DNA of 64,000 bases from Cristatella mucedo (taxonomy: Eukaryota; Bryozoa; Phylactolaemata; Cristatellidae), in contig WPIO01000058.1 in assembly GCA_009760855.2 (NCBI GenBank), positions 1,269,501 through 1,333,500 on the forward strand, read 5' to 3'. This document shows, one piece after another, positions 1 to 14,098 of this stretch. The notes beneath the pieces were generated by a model. That model was not told where the DNA came from. It saw nothing but the letters and a program-made list of their open reading frames with translations, and made no database searches. The position numbers were made by a program, and so were the translations under genes. How positions within the stretch are numbered: the stretch's first letter is position 1; each line of letters opens with the position of its first letter.

Positions 1-85
1 AAAACTCTCCGCGTAACGCCCACATGGTCTTTATGACTTTGTGGAGTTACTGACGGAGATACATTACATTACATTACATTAGGTC
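1..85 (+). mobile_element. LINE-B 3' end, cut by the window edge
   Basis: Matches the LINE-B terminal segment (CACATGGTCTTTATGACTTT followed by GTGGAGTTACTGACGGAGA), with a run of ATTAC repeats at 60-80. The ATTAC run is the family's own tail. Confidence 0.75.
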
Positions 86-690
86 TGTCTGAGCATAGCG
101 GTTTCCACATCGTACCACTTCTTACCGATCTGCACCGGCTTCCAATCAAGCAACGGATCAACTTCAAAGTGTTGTCGCTCACGTTTAGGTCCATTCATTC
201 TGTGGTTCCAGCCTACCTATGATATCTACTGCCCCACCAGGCTAAGCATCGTTCCACTCGCTTTTCGGAATCTAGCCGTTGACTTACTTATACCTCGTAA
301 AAACCTCAAATTCTTTGGAGACCTTGCCTTTAGTTCGTATGCTCTCAAAGCCTGGAACTCACTACCGCATTCCGTCGCGGCATCCCTTGACTTGACTTTG
401 TTAAAAAAAAATTAAAAACGAACCTATTTATGACAGCATTGAGTGGGTCCTTGTGATTCGTCCTTCATGCGCTTGTGAGTGCTGACACTGCACGCTGCCA
501 CTTACCACACTTGCATTCTGACCCTGCGCAGGTCATCCCTAACCATATTATTCATGTTGCTTATCGAGCATGCTACCACTAACCATTCGGTCGTGCTTCC
601 TTTGCAGCTAATGTAAAGTGCTTTGAAAAAGATTAAGTTTTCTGCTGACGATATATCAAATGTATCATTATTATTAGTTTTCCGAACCAT
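84..690 (+). mobile_element. LINE-A 3' fragment
   Basis: Degenerate C-terminal reverse transcriptase region and 3' UTR (LPTDLHRLPIKQRI-like reading at about 120-160) ending in the tail hairpin and ATT repeat near 660-680. It begins directly after the LINE-B tail repeat. Confidence 0.8.
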
Positions 691-1384
691 TCACGTGATA
701 ACTTATGGCTAGGTGACAGAAAGGCTTAAGTTTTACAGTAGTCCGTTAGCTAGGCGCTAGAGTTTGAGCCTGGCAGTTGAGTTGCGCCCCGCTTTCCGAG
801 TTCCGAGGCTTCGCGCCGGTTGGCCGTTGTGCAGTACTGGTCTGGCGCGTCGTGCGGGAGTGTCTGGATGCTATGGCTGATGCTGGACAACTTTAGTCCT
901 ACGTGGCTGTCGAATAGACTGCTATGCGCAAAGAATGTAGGCTTTTTGTATTAAGATTTTAGCGCTCTTTATTGCCGCCGCGTTTCGTAGGCATAACTGC
1001 GCGTATTGGTGCAACGCAGCGACATATCACTCGCCGCCGTCACTCAAAGGCTCTGGCTTCAGCCTTTCATTTATCGCTCTCCGGAAGTAAAAGCGTTACG
1101 TAGGGCGCTGCGAGCTGCATCTAAGGGACGTTAGTGCAAAATCCGCTACAGCGGCTCGTTTGTAACAATCCCACGTTTCCCTAGATATTGGCGTAGTTCA
1201 CTTTGCTCTCACTCACCGCCGCCGCGGCCGTAACACTACTTTTTAGACAGTTTCATGTACTATGAACAGACGACAGTATAACGTCTGTAGAGCCTTCGGT
1301 GACATTTTACCCCTTGCAAAAGCAGCTCGCTGCAAGCATGAACCCAGCCCATAAAAATAACTGCAAAGCATTTGCATGCCGACC

Positions 1385-1710
1385 GACTTGCGCCACAACA
1401 TCTCTTGACTTGACCATATTTAAACAGAAACTAAACCGTGCCTATTTATCACAGCATTTAGTGGGTGGGTCCCTGCGATTCGTCTTTTACGTGCTTATGC
1501 TTGTTGACACTGTGCATGCTGCCAATAACCCTACTTGTGTGCCGACCCTGAGCATGTCCCCCTAACCATGTGATTCATGTTGTTCATAGAGCATGCTACT
1601 ACTAACCATTCAATCATCATTCCTTTGCAGCATGTTTAAAGCGCCTAGAAAGAGATTAAGTTCTCTGAGGGCGCTTTATCAAATGTGTTATTATTATTAT
1701 TATTATTATT
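1385..1710 (+). mobile_element. LINE-A 3' UTR fragment
   Basis: Carries the end of the reverse transcriptase (LDLTIFKQKLNRAYL), the 3' UTR with repeated GCATGC-type motifs, the tail hairpin (1640-1680) and an ATT repeat. Confidence 0.8.
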
Positions 1711-3149
1711 GTTATTGTATATAGAACACCAAAAAGAACTGGATCTCTTTCTGGGTATATGTAAAGAAAACTAAATCTATTTCTGGGCACTTCAGATATA
1801 ATTAAAAGTCACTATATTAATTTATCAGCAATACGATTAAAAACATGCACAAATCTACCAGCCGGTAAGGTCCTGGGCAACACGTGCATGGGAACCTTGG
1901 AGTCAGCGTGAGGCCACAGCCGCTGCTGCTATCGCTTTTGTCTTTGCCTGCATCTCCCTGGCGTTAGCCGCTGACTCTGAATCTGCTCATCTTCCAGGCG
2001 ATTATTGTGAGCAGAACGCTTAGAGTGAGCGTTGGTAACGTAACCTGTGCAGCTAAGCTTTCATGAGCGCTCCAAGCCTAACCAAACCAAAACTCTTTGA
2101 TTTATATGGTGATAGAATGACGGCTTTTTTCCTAAGCCAAGTGCATGCAAGTTATCAAGCTTTTCTATTGCTCACTATTATATGTTATCCACCACTTCTA
2201 TGCAGGCTCGTTTTGCAACCACTACGGGCTCCGCCGGAAGTTTTTGAGGCAGTCAATGTATCATAATTCGCTGTCCTTTCATATCTCCTATAGACCGCAG
2301 CATTGTCGCACAGTCACGCCACCGCCGCTTGGTTTCTGAGCGACTCAAAACAAACTGTATCCCTAGCTTGAATGTTTTTTCGCAGAACATTAGCTTTTTT
2401 CTATCACCGCCATCACAGAATGTCGCTTGACACGGCCATCGTGCGACGAACCGGAAGGGCATCGTCGCGGTAAGGCACTGGAATGCAAACGACAGAATTA
2501 CTCGTTTGTAAACTCCGTAGCAAGTTTAACTTCTCGAAAGTAATTTTAGTAAATCGACGCTTCACTTGGTGTATTCGCAAGAGGCTGTTCATTATTGACA
2601 TCACTTAGTCAGGCTATCATCGAGGCTGCGTTTTTTATTATGCTTAAGTCTAATGACCAATCCGTTGTATACTGTAGACACTTTAGTGCACCGATTTAAC
2701 TACAGCGACGCCGAGCGACAGCTTTCCACTGCTGTCATTCAGTACTGGACCAACTACGCAAAGACCGGGTAAGACGAGAGCCATTCGATGATTCCTGCGT
2801 GTTTTCGGAACAAACGCTTTAGGAATCGGCGCCCGCATATTGCTGTATCGGGTTATGACAGGATCCGCTGGTGGAATACTCTAGATGCAAGTACTGTACG
2901 AGCGCTCGATGTAGAGAGACTAGACTATTCGGAAAGCGAGATTCCTTGCTTGTACTCAGTCTCAACGGCAGACGGATTCCGGTCACACTGCACTTTGTCA
3001 TTGCTGCTGTACCTGCTTCCGCTACTAGATACCGAGAATGCTTGTTCAGCTGTTCGTGGGTTGCCAAGATGTTGGCGGCGAACACTCGTGGGGGTTTTCT
3101 CATACTAGCTTGAACCCGCGCTCTAGTCGGGCAGAGGATGGAATTAATC
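1711..3149. other. Anonymous intergenic DNA
   Basis: No gene, RNA or repeat recognised. Overlapping open frames of 60-106 codons on both strands at 2788-3113 show no protein-family signature and lack a consistent frame. Confidence 0.5.
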
Positions 3150-3400
3150 TATCTCCGTCTGTTACTTCACAAAGCCACAGAGACTATGTGGGTGTTACAC
3201 AGGAGAGTTGTACATAGCAGACTCACAGCCTAATCGGCATTCGGTAAGCACTCGGTAGCCAATAGACTTCGTCTCATAGCAACAAAGAGAAAGGGGGAAG
3301 CACAGCAGAGTAGGGAGAGCAGATAGACTATATCGCCATCGATTATAGCAGGTGCAGCGGCGGCTGCAGCTCGGCGCTAAATCTGCAAGCATGTATTCAC
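3150..3400 (-). mobile_element. LINE-B 3' fragment
   Basis: Starts with the inverted tail (ATCTCCGTCTGTTACTTCAC) and continues through the 3' UTR to about 3400, diverged from the copy at 20910-21300. Confidence 0.75.
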
Positions 3401-4089
3401 ATTTTTCGTGCGATACGCTGAAATTAGGCTCGATCGCGTGCGTGAGAATTTAAAACCCGCGCCGAGCAACGAACCGGAAACAATCTGAACAGATCAGTAA
3501 GCGTAGCAGTGGGTCGTTAGCCTCGATTCTAAGCGACTGATCGATTGCCCAAACGCAATTAGTGATCCCCGCTTGAGGCAAAAGGTCCTTTTTACCGTAA
3601 GCGTCGCGCGGCAGCCACGTTGCCAACGTGCCTGGACGTCATTCTAACTAACTGGCCAAAGTAAGCATTGGAAAACCGATCAAATATTCGACGATGTCAA
3701 CATTAGCTAGTGTGGCGGAAGATAGTCATGCGGGAAAGTCGGTCGGTTGGCTGATTCCTAGTATGAGCGGTATGGCGCTCGTATGGCACGAGCCTCGACT
3801 CGACGGCTCGAATCTAGCTAGGGCCAAATCTTAGCTGCAATCTGCATGCCAGATACAGGTCGTTAAGGCTCTTCTATTGCGTAGATTTTTAAATAAGCAA
3901 ATCTCGACTTACTTGTCCAGCTTGATGGAGCTTCATCATATTCACTTGCAATACAATTCAGGAACATTTGTTGTCATTTCTGACGAACCAAAAGAATGAA
4001 ACCCTTCAGCATTAATAGGTGTGCCACTTTGCGTTCAGTTATGCATGCTTTTTTTGAAGTACCTAACTACAACAAGCACATCCATGCGC

Positions 4090-4470
4090 ATTATAAAAAA
4101 ATTGAACTACCTGCTTCATTTTCCTTTTTTGCCACCTTTATGGTTTGATTTCGCTTCTGTACCTCTGTATCTAATCCAGGCTTTTCAATTATCGGTCTAA
4201 CGATTGCCAATTTGAAGGACTTGGGTGCAAATCTGTTTTCTAAAGAAGCATTAAAAATCTCGGTTATGATAGGGTTAAGTTGGTCTACCAGTGAAAACCA
4301 CAGCGATGATGGCATAGGGTTTTCAGGAGACGAGTTCTTTTTACTAGACTTTATTAAGGTAGCCACATCGCATGCAGAAATCTCGAAGAACTTTTTATGA
4401 AAGGTCACAGGTTGTGATTCAATAATTGCTTCGTTCGGAGGGGGCTTTACGGAGGCAAGAATGTGCACAA
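4090..4470 (-). mobile_element. LINE fragment, N-terminal reverse transcriptase region
   Basis: A 125-codon frame reads CDVATLIKSSKKNSSPENPM, IITEIFNASLENRFAP and FKLAIVRPIIEKPGLD, the segment that precedes the first palm motifs in CR1/L2-type LINEs. Isolated, with no adjoining 3' part. Confidence 0.8.
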
Positions 4471-6140
4471 TGTTTTCAGTAAAGAAGGCTGAAGACGCTT
4501 CAGCTGAGCCGTTATATCTGGGGAGTCAGACCTCACAGTATTGGCCAGTAAATTTTCAGGTAATATGTTTACTGCCTAGGTATATTCGTTTAAGCAGCTA
4601 AACACAATTATTTATAAAAAATCTTTTAACTACCGTTAATCCATAGTGACTTAAATTCCTCTCTTTACACGCGTGCAGTCTTTTTTCAGCTACTCCTCGG
4701 CTGTAGAATAATCCAAAATAATTCCCGTGAAAACCGCCAGCTGCTCTTCGTTGATTAGTCTCGGCTCAGTCATGCAGCTCTCCGTTAGCAACGTCTACTG
4801 CGTTCACCTTTGCTATGTCCAACCTACTCGAGGTTTGGTCCTAATGTTTATAAAGTGCTAGTGAGAGCCCCCTGGGGCTTCAGGTGATAGAGACTTCCGA
4901 AACAAGACCTGGCAGAGCAGTTCATCGACTTTAACTCCTTCGCTTTGGCTGCTTACTTCATTGGAGCCTAGCTGTTTCCGAGTTCAATCAACTGAACATG
5001 GAAAAGTGATAATGGTTTTCATTTGTAACCATCTAAACGAACTAAGTATTTATCTGGCTGCTTTATAATTCAGAGCAAGAGAAAAATTAACCAAGGCTTA
5101 ATCGTACGCAAAAGATTCTGCTTAGACAAGCATGTAGAAGTGTCTCCTTAAGTTTTCTAAATGATTAAATCACTAGTGTGTCCTGATGCATTGTTTTGAC
5201 TGCAATATGAGTGCTCAAAAACTTGAGATGCAGGCCAGTCTGCGTGTATATACTAAATATCAGAGACATGGTACGTAAAGATGACGAGACTTGTTTAGTA
5301 AAATAGCCATACCTTACTTGTGCAAACTCGATAGAATAAATGAGTGAGACCAAAGACTAAACTCCTTTTCAGATCGTTTTAAATACCAAAGTGCCTAATT
5401 TCGAATCTAGTTTTTTAGGGCCCTTTTAAATATATTACGATTAATCTCTGCAGGTGGTATAACTGTAAAAGCCATAACTTAAAATGGGTGCTCTTATCGG
5501 CAATATTTGTTAGCAGCTCCTAATAGCAGAATAAGGTGAAAACTGAAAGTCTGAAAAATACAATTAGACAGCCTTGTTATTTTTTTCCAGATATAGAGCT
5601 CGTATTTTATTTAAAAAAGATATGCAAAATGTTTTTAGAGACAAAATAAACTGGTTTATGGTGAGAAATTGTAAGCATAAAGGCAGGAGTAGCTCATTTA
5701 TTTCAGTGTGCCGTCACCCGAAATGAACTCAAATTTTAATTAAAAGCGAATCGATATATTATTAAACTCCTTTGAAAAAATGTCGTACGATATGCGTGCG
5801 TTAACAAAATCATTTTTTACGATCCTTCTTAGCTTGAAATTTTGTTTTTTCTAAGTAATATTGTTATTTATTTCAAATAGATAATAGCTACTTAAGAAAT
5901 TATTAACTTATTAAGATTATTGTTTCTAGAAATTCAAGAAAAGCAACATTTTAATTGATCAATTAAAAGTGCATACTTTTACCAGCGTAGGTAAATGAAA
6001 GACAATTCAAGCGAAGGGGCATCTTCTGTGAGGACTTGGTTTAGGGTTATTGCTTCATTTTAGCTATCATTCGGTCTTGCGATTAATCCTTAACTCTAGA
6101 GGTTGAGAAGATATATATCATATCTCTCCTTCGTAGGACT
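4471..6140. other. Anonymous AT-rich DNA
   Basis: Low GC, few open frames, no repeat family recognised. Probably old intergenic sequence. Confidence 0.5.
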
Positions 6141-6143
6141 GGA

Positions 6144-7050
<907 letters not shown>

Positions 7051-8084
7051 TTCAAGCAGCTCATTGGTTTGAATTCCAAGGAACCTTGTTTCCTGCAGCA
7101 GAATAGTGCGACGAACGGAAAGTAGCGGTTCCTGAACCAAAGTCCTCATTCCTCAAGCACAGCTGAAACACTGCTAACTCTTGCATATGTACGGCAACTA
7201 CTGGTCGAGCTGAGGAGAGCACGACTAACAAGTCATAGTTGCTTCACCACAGCACACCAGTATGCCGACCGTAACCGAGTACCGCACCAATCGAGAGCAA
7301 CCTTACTTTAATATAGCAAGTTCATGTCCTTAACGTTGAGCCATCTTTTCAACAGCCACAGAGGACTAAATCTGTACAGCACCAGTTATGGTGTACCACT
7401 CACTAGTTCACAACCCAAATCAAAAATCGCTTCCTCGAAGCATAGAGTACATCTGACTTTATGTCTCGTTAATGTCTCGTTGTCTCGTCTTCATTGGGCT
7501 CTTTATTCTGTCTAAATGAAAGATTGTGAGAGGTCCGACTTCTAAGAGCCATTGTTCAGAAACTGCTAATAACCTCAAGCACTGCCGTGGTCTATTAAAT
7601 CTGGCATGAAACTGTTGACTACCTACGGCCTTAATTAAAAGTCGTCCACTGCCAGAATAATAAAATAAAAACCTAGCATGATCATCAGTGATAGGTGGCC
7701 ACTGATTGACTTAACTACCGCGTCTGGCTCAAAGATAAATTGTAAACGAGAATCGCTTTAAGACACATCCTTTGCAGCTGTTGTTGCAGCTGTTCTGTCA
7801 TCATCTACAACACCTACTGATATCACAGCAGCAAGCTTCACTTCAATGCGTCTTCTGATCATTTTATTTTCAGACATTTGGTTGATTTTTACTCACTTTG
7901 TGGAAGATGGAAGAAGGTCTTTCTTCTGATCCTTGGCTTTTCAGACATTTAGGTCATCTGCCCTTTACCCTGTGGGAGACATGTGAGCACCTTTAGTGTC
8001 AGCACGATCTCATTTCAGAAGGTTTACCAACACTCAAACCCAATTAGTGCCCACAGCACACGCAGCAAGCAAATTAATTAATAA
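7051..8084. other. Anonymous intergenic DNA
   Basis: Nothing recognised on either strand beyond short unsupported frames. Confidence 0.45.
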
Positions 8085-9035
8085 TAGTAAAAAAAATAAT
8101 GATAAGAATACATTTGTATAGCGCCCGTGGATAACTTAATAAATTTCTAGGCAATTTGTATATGCTGTACAGGTAACACGATAAAATGATTAGCGGTAAC
8201 AAGCACGATTTCAACAAACATGGCATGGTTATAGGTGACATGCACAGTTTCAAAATGTAAAATGCTTTGTGGCAGCGTGCACAGTGTCAGCTCGCGTAAT
8301 CAACCGAAGCACGAAGACCCACTAAATGCTATGAGAACAACTGCGTTTTTAGATTTTTATAATGTTTTGAAGTAAGGGCATGTCGTGACGTCAGTCAGGA
8401 GTGAGCTCCAGGCTTTGGGAGCATACGATCTAAAGGCATGGTCTCCAGAGGATCTGAGCGTCGTGCAAGATATTTGTCTATACGATTTTAGTCATAAAAG
8501 CGGGAGGTACGATGCCTAGCCTGTCGAGGGAGTAGTTCTGATAAATATGCTGGAGCCAGAGAATTAAGGAACCAAAGAAATGGAGTGACAGAACTTTGAA
8601 GTCGATATGCTGCGTGATTAGAAACCACTGCAGGGCGGCGAGACGCGGTATGAACTGGAAACTGTAATGCTCACGAAAGATAGCCAAAAGACAGCCACAT
8701 GCTGAGTAGCTGAAGTTAGGCAGACTTGACTGTGGAGCTGATGCGGTCGTCTAATGAAAGGTCGCTTTGGAACAGGACACCTACATTTCGTGAAGATGCA
8801 ACAGGAGATATGCTAGCAGAGCCGATTTTGAGCGTCAGCCTTTCCGATTTCTGAATCGCACTTGGTTTTCCCGTAAGTAATAAGTCGGGTTTTATAAGCA
8901 TGCAATTTGAGAAAGTTTGCCCTATACGGATGTCAGATATACATGATTCCAGGGAGTTGAGAGAATTTGACGTGCTGGACGGCTGTGAGAGTTTATTCAC
9001 GGTTGAACAAGTGACTTTTACTGACTGCGTCATAT
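8085..9035 (-). mobile_element. LINE-A 3' third, decayed
   Basis: Inverted tail and 3' UTR at 8085-8400, then reverse transcriptase C-terminal coding sequence with stops; a frame at 9033-8716 reads RLTLKIGSASISPVASSRNV, almost the same as the 61.9-63.3 kb copy. Confidence 0.88.
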
Positions 9036-10857
9036 CAGGTTCATTTCTGGTACTGTATTTGCAGCCTTGTCTGTCCTGTCTGTCTTACATTCAACGAGAC
9101 TATCAGCGGCGTACGTTACAACTCAGCATATCTCTCAACTGAGCGTACTTCCCCCGGGAAACTTTTGAAGTGTTGTGAAGCATTTAAGTTACTGCGAATT
9201 TCGATATGAAGTCCAATTCATTTGCTTTTTCCAATGAAAAAACCAGAGCACGGTGGCTGCCGCACGAATTTCGCCGACATGTAATTATGCACGACTGATC
9301 ACTTCAAAATGGAGTCATCATTGAATGAGTCATGTAATTGTGCAGAGACATGCAAAATAAACGAGCTTTCCGCGTCGGAAAAAGAAAAGACTATCAAATT
9401 ACAGTCATACAATTACATAAAGCCAGCAGTCGACGAATAGTCTTCTCCGCCATCATAAACTTTATCACATCGTTATTTTCTCAAGTCCAGCACAGCGCTA
9501 GTTGGGTTAGGTTCGATAAAGCACTGCTCCTTAATTCTCCTGGGTTTAATGGAGGATGCACCTCTATCTCTCTCATTTTGGCAGAGCATAATGCAGAGCC
9601 AATGCACCTTTCGGGTGCCCAATGCCTCGAACTGTCCATGTCGTCTAATCGTCTAGATTGAGGCATGCTTCCGGTAAAATCCTCAACGATAGAGGGCAAC
9701 GAGACATACACAAAATTACAGCTAAGAGTCTTCCGCAGTAATGCAAGACTTATTACACCAAGCCTTACAAATACGCTAAAGCCGCTCTTGTACTAAATCC
9801 TTGGACGTCAAAAAAATCAAGGTTAACTGTGCTACACATTGCAGGTGCCTGAAAAATACTGGCAGAGGTGACGAAAGTATCGCAAATGAGTATTATTTGC
9901 TCACTGGTACAGAAAGATGTGCCGGCAGTAGCAGGATACTGCCGAAATCAAGAGCATTCATACCTTAAATGTAACAGTGTCCTTGTCCTTGAAGCATGGA
10001 ACAGTCTATTTGACAGTCACTGATGGGCACAACCACATGGCATCAGCCATAATTAACTACTCACTATGTCGAACGCTGACGTACAAATCTCTAGCTTCAA
10101 GCCCAGGGTAAAACTAACTAGACGTCTCTTGAATTAAGTTTTTACACCGCCTATACAGCTGCTAATGAAATTCCCTGTTCCGAACTGTTGCAGTTCGGGA
10201 ATCTCCATTAATCTCAAGCACTGCCGTAATCTAAGCCGCTTTATCGTGGACGTACTTCACTATCAATGAGCCGACCTTCTTTGCGGAGTGCTCGGTCGCG
10301 CTCGGCAGGCGCCGGCTTGGTGAACAAAGGGTGGCAAAGACACGAAGACTCTGCTGTCGTCGAGCCCGGCGTGCTACTCGGCAGTCAGCCAAATGCTGAA
10401 AAGCAAACAGCGTATAACTACCGGATTAGCATACCAATTCGTTAAAGTCAATGAGAAGCAATATCGAATTATGGCCGAAAATACTTCGCATGTCTAATTA
10501 TGCTGAAACTGCGTTACAGCCTGTGTTGCAGTGAGTCAATTTCCACGTAGGCTTGTAGCTGTATTGGTATACCTCTATTCCTATCTTCCTCCTCTTTCTC
10601 CTGTACCAGCTCTCAGTAAGTCATCTGCTCACAAATGCTGCTTCATATCTCAACCACAGAGGTGCATCTGGTGAATAGCAATTAGTGACTGAAATATCTT
10701 AAAACCCATTAGCTCTACCTATTTTGAATTGCATGTCTGGCTCTCATCCCCTTACCTTCAATTATTTGGATTTTAGTTCGTTCGTGTGGACTCTGCTCGA
10801 GCCAACCAGAGCAAGGAGGTAGCATGTAGGGATAAAAGCGGGAACACCTCGAAATCA
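9036..10857. other. Anonymous intergenic DNA
   Basis: No gene or family repeat recognised. Confidence 0.45.
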
Positions 10858-11017
10858 GCACGACCGAATGGATTGCGATGTTACGCCCCTGAGCCGTTTA
10901 AACCAGAAATAAGGTGCTCGCTCTTCACGACACAGGTCTTTGGTTCGAGTTATTTAGCGGTTAATCCTGTATTGCCCACTGCAAGTTGAGTGATCGCTGT
11001 TAAGGCTCTTCCGCGCC
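10858..11017 (+). mobile_element. SINE-2 (tRNA-derived), partial
   Basis: Shares ATTGCCCACTGCAAG and TTAAGGCTCTTC with the copies at 34798 and 51505, preceded by a tRNA-like box B (TTTGGTTCGAGTT). A SINE-1 copy follows directly. Confidence 0.6.
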
Positions 11018-11145
11018 GCACTGGTTTGGCCGAGTGGTTAAAGTGCTCGGCCCAACCAAGGCCTGAACGTGGAGCGCCTGAATAGACATTAGGTTCTCCT
11101 AGTTTGCTATGCAAGTAAATTGTATGTATATATTTATATTCAATC
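11018..11145 (+). mobile_element. SINE-1 (tRNA-derived, LINE-A-like tail), internally deleted
   Basis: tRNA-like box A (TGGTTTGGCCGAGTGGTTAA) and the LINE-A-like tail (GCGCCTGAATAGACATTAGG), but the box B segment is missing compared with 22661-22800. Confidence 0.75.
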
Positions 11146-11374
11146 TGCCGCTATTTAATGAGGCTGTTTATGAGCTTTCCTATGCTTTACTTATGCACAC
11201 TCCGATTGCTAGGGCGGGACGCTACTGAGCGGCTACTAGTGAGTTTGCAAAGTTCGCCCCAGCGAAATATATTGCTTTTATTCTCTGATTAGCTTGAGCC
11301 GACTTGGCGTCATTTTGATGTACGTAAGCATAGGATCGACCAGCAGAGAAACAGATCCATTCTTTTTCTGAAAG

Positions 11375-11691
11375 ACCGTTTATGAAAGAAGCTTTTGCTC
11401 TGCATGTCCTAGACTGTGGAACTCAACTCATACTTTCGCAATTCTTACGCAACGACAACTACTCTCCTGCTGCCTACTATGGCACATCATTTCCTGCCGT
11501 CCTTAGCTGCTACTTCCATGCTATCCACTACCTAAATTGCTCTTCTGAATCAGCAATGCTTCTCACTTTTGTGAGAGACATAGTCTTTTGACAACCAAAT
11601 GCGTACCGAAAGCCGATTAGGCTGTTTGTGAGCTATGCAAAACTCTTCTGCGTAACACCTACATAGTCTTTGTGGAGTTACAGACGGAGAT
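11375..11691 (+). mobile_element. LINE-B 3' fragment, left arm of an inverted pair
   Basis: Reverse transcriptase C-terminal remnant ([14 protein letters not shown]-like reading near 11430-11470) and 3' UTR ending in the family tail. Its tail abuts the tail of a minus-strand copy. Confidence 0.85.
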
Positions 11692-11693
11692 GT

Positions 11694-12045
11694 ATCTCCG
11701 TCTGTAACTCCACAAAGTAATAAAGACCATGTGGGTGTTACGCAGGAGAGTTTTGTATAGCACACTCACAGCCTAAGCGGCTTTCGGTAGGCATTCGGTA
11801 GCCAACAGACTTTGTCTCGGGCAACAAAGAGAAAGTGGGAAGCATAGCAGAGTCAGGAGAGCAGTTGAGGTAGTGAGTAGCATAGAAGTAGCAGCTCAGG
11901 ACCGCTGAAAAGGATGCGCCATAGTCGGCAGTAGGAGAGTAGTTGTCGTTGCGTAAGAATTGTGGAAGCGAGTTCCACAGTCTAGGACCTGCAGAGCTAA
12001 AGCTTCTGTCGCCAACTGTCTTTAAGCGATAAATTACATTGCATT
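11694..12045 (-). mobile_element. LINE-B 3' fragment, right arm of an inverted pair
   Basis: Reads the same family on the minus strand, through the conserved segment for [20 protein letters not shown]-like coding at about 11910-12030. Confidence 0.85.
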
Positions 12046-12877
12046 ACAAAAAGATACAAATTTAGCAGAATCTGTCAGCTTCATAAAATTCAGACCCCGA
12101 AATCATATGTGCGATCTTTTGAAGTTAAGAAGTTTGAGTTAAAAGGAAATGTCGCCCATCACTCGATGAGAAAATCGGCCAATGTGTCGTATGGATTCAT
12201 TTAAACATACTCTCCTGAATCAAAGAATCTATGTTTAGGAATACTAACCTTTGTCTAAAGGCGCTAGTATGGCAGCTGTCCTCGTTGCATGACCTGGATT
12301 GTCTTCAGTCAGCAAGCCAAAAATAGTGTGTTACTACAGCTTTGGCGTATTTTAAATTTTATGGACTTTCTCTGATACTTCAAGACTGAGCTATGCATTC
12401 ATTTCCAGTCTTGGGAGGGTGCTTCAATCTACTTAAAGGAGCAAGTCAGTAAAACAGAGGATCTCTTTGGCTAAAGCGGAATTTAGCGAAATATCGTTCG
12501 CAATGAGTCTACTTAAAGTTGTCATTGCACTTGTGCCTCGCGATGAACATATGAGAATTGAAAATTATTGCAAACACTCCTTGAGCTTGTTATACCCAGG
12601 AAAATTCCTCCTGACCCCCAGTTCCGTCTTCATAAAGTTTTCATATTTGTCGTGGATTTTATTGCACTAAAAATAATGTATATACGGTTGACTATTCAGT
12701 AGGTAAAAATTTGCACGTTATAAATTTCGCGACTGGTTATTTTCACAGTTTTTTCACAAGTTCAATTACTATCGACGTCTGTTTTTTAGTAATTAATTAA
12801 TTTAGGCTAATATTATTCGGCCTTTTAAAATGCTACTTGTCACTTTAATGCTACAATAAATTGACCTTGCTTTGTAG
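12046..12877. other. Intron or intergenic DNA before the esterase-like exon
   Basis: No exon encoding esterase sequence was found here; AT-rich. Upstream exons of the gene are probably further left or outside the window. Confidence 0.4.
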
Positions 12878-13074
12878 GGATCCCAACGTTGGAAGGCCGT
12901 TACTGAAGCCGTGGAATAGTTGGTCAGCTTACAACTTAACTAAGAGGACATTCTTGCACATCAAAGTCAACGAGAGTGTACTTGATTACCACGCAAAGGC
13001 ACAAGAAGACTTTTTCTGGAACGACGTAGTTGCCCCAAGCAGAAATAGATTCAATTCTTCAACGATTCGAGACG
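12878..13074 (+). CDS. Penultimate exon of a carboxylesterase/cholinesterase/neuroligin-like membrane protein
   Basis: Seen: an open exon between an acceptor (tttgtag) and a donor (gtatgt). It begins on the third base of a codon, reads 65 codons and ends on a first base. The core W-SAYNLTKRTFLHI, then YHAKAQEDFFW, fits the C-terminal signature of type B carboxylesterases (W-x-x-Y ... YL-x-I ... FW), as in cholinesterases and neuroligins. One N-glycosylation site (NES) is visible. Upstream exons with the GxSxG or gorge region were not found in the window, so enzyme activity cannot be judged; neuroligins lack it. The gene is therefore seen only as its 3' part. The exon after it supplies a membrane anchor in matching phase. 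Alternative: a membrane-anchored esterase rather than an adhesion protein. Confidence 0.72.
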
Positions 13075-13671
13075 GTATGTTGACAAACAAGTATGTTAGT
13101 TCTTTTAGTTCAAGTGCTAGGGACACTAGTCCTTAGTTGTTCTTAGGTGCTCTCTTTTGACTTTGCTTTTACTCGTGTGAAGGTGAGAGGAAATAAAAAG
13201 AAAAATCTGGAGGAAAGATATTACGGCATGACTCTTTCTCTTTCTTGTCGTTCTCACCGTAGACTTCCTTAAGGCATTCCATACTCCAGCTTTCAATGTT
13301 GCCAGCTACAAAACCTGTTTTCGATACTCTTAAAGTCATGAATTATAAGATTACATGGAGAGTACTCTCAGGCGCAAAGGAATCTCACGGCCGCATAACT
13401 TGAAATATAGGGTGAAAACAATGTTTGCTCAAGGTGTTTGAATACTAGAAGTAGCCATTTTAACACTGCCGAAGTAGCATGCCCTTTTCTTCGACAATAA
13501 TTACAGTCAACACGTATTATATCGGGGACATCTCTTTAATAATAATTTAAATTGCAAAGAGTACATTGGATAGACTGTTTGCTACCTATATATTCACATC
13601 GCCAAATTAGTATGTGCATCCCTAGGGCGTAAATGGTGGCGCGTCTCAATCTGCTTTCGCTTAGCTGCGTG

Positions 13672-14098
13672 GATTGATGGTAATTCCAAGTCTATCTAAA
13701 AAATCTCTAAAACCACTGCAACTATGCCATCTTTTCTTCAAGAAAACTAGACCTACGGTTTTGTTTAGGAAAACCGGTTGCAATTCATCTTCAATCACGA
13801 CATCCCTAGTCTTGATAACATTTAAAAAGAAGCTAAAGACGCATCTATTTATCACAGCATTGAGTAGGTCCGTGTGTTTCGCTCATTTTGTGCTTATGAA
13901 TGCTGGCATTGTTCATGCTGCCACTAACCATATTTGCATGCTGACCCGTGCATGTCACCATCAACTATGTTATGCTTGTTGACATTGAGTAGGCTACCAC
14001 TAATCATTCGATCATGTTTTCTTGACAGCTTAAGTAAAGTGCCCAGAAATGGGTCAAGTTCTCTGAGGATGCTATTAAAATGTAACATTAGTGTGTAA
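13672..14098 (+). mobile_element. LINE-A 3' fragment in the esterase-like gene intron
   Basis: Last reverse transcriptase codons ([18 protein letters not shown]), 3' UTR and diverged tail hairpin (GTGCCCAGAAATGGGTCAAG). Confidence 0.82.

Noticed and set aside
10786-10989. 67-codon plus-strand frame
   Set aside because: It runs into a SINE-2 copy and has no recognisable protein signature.
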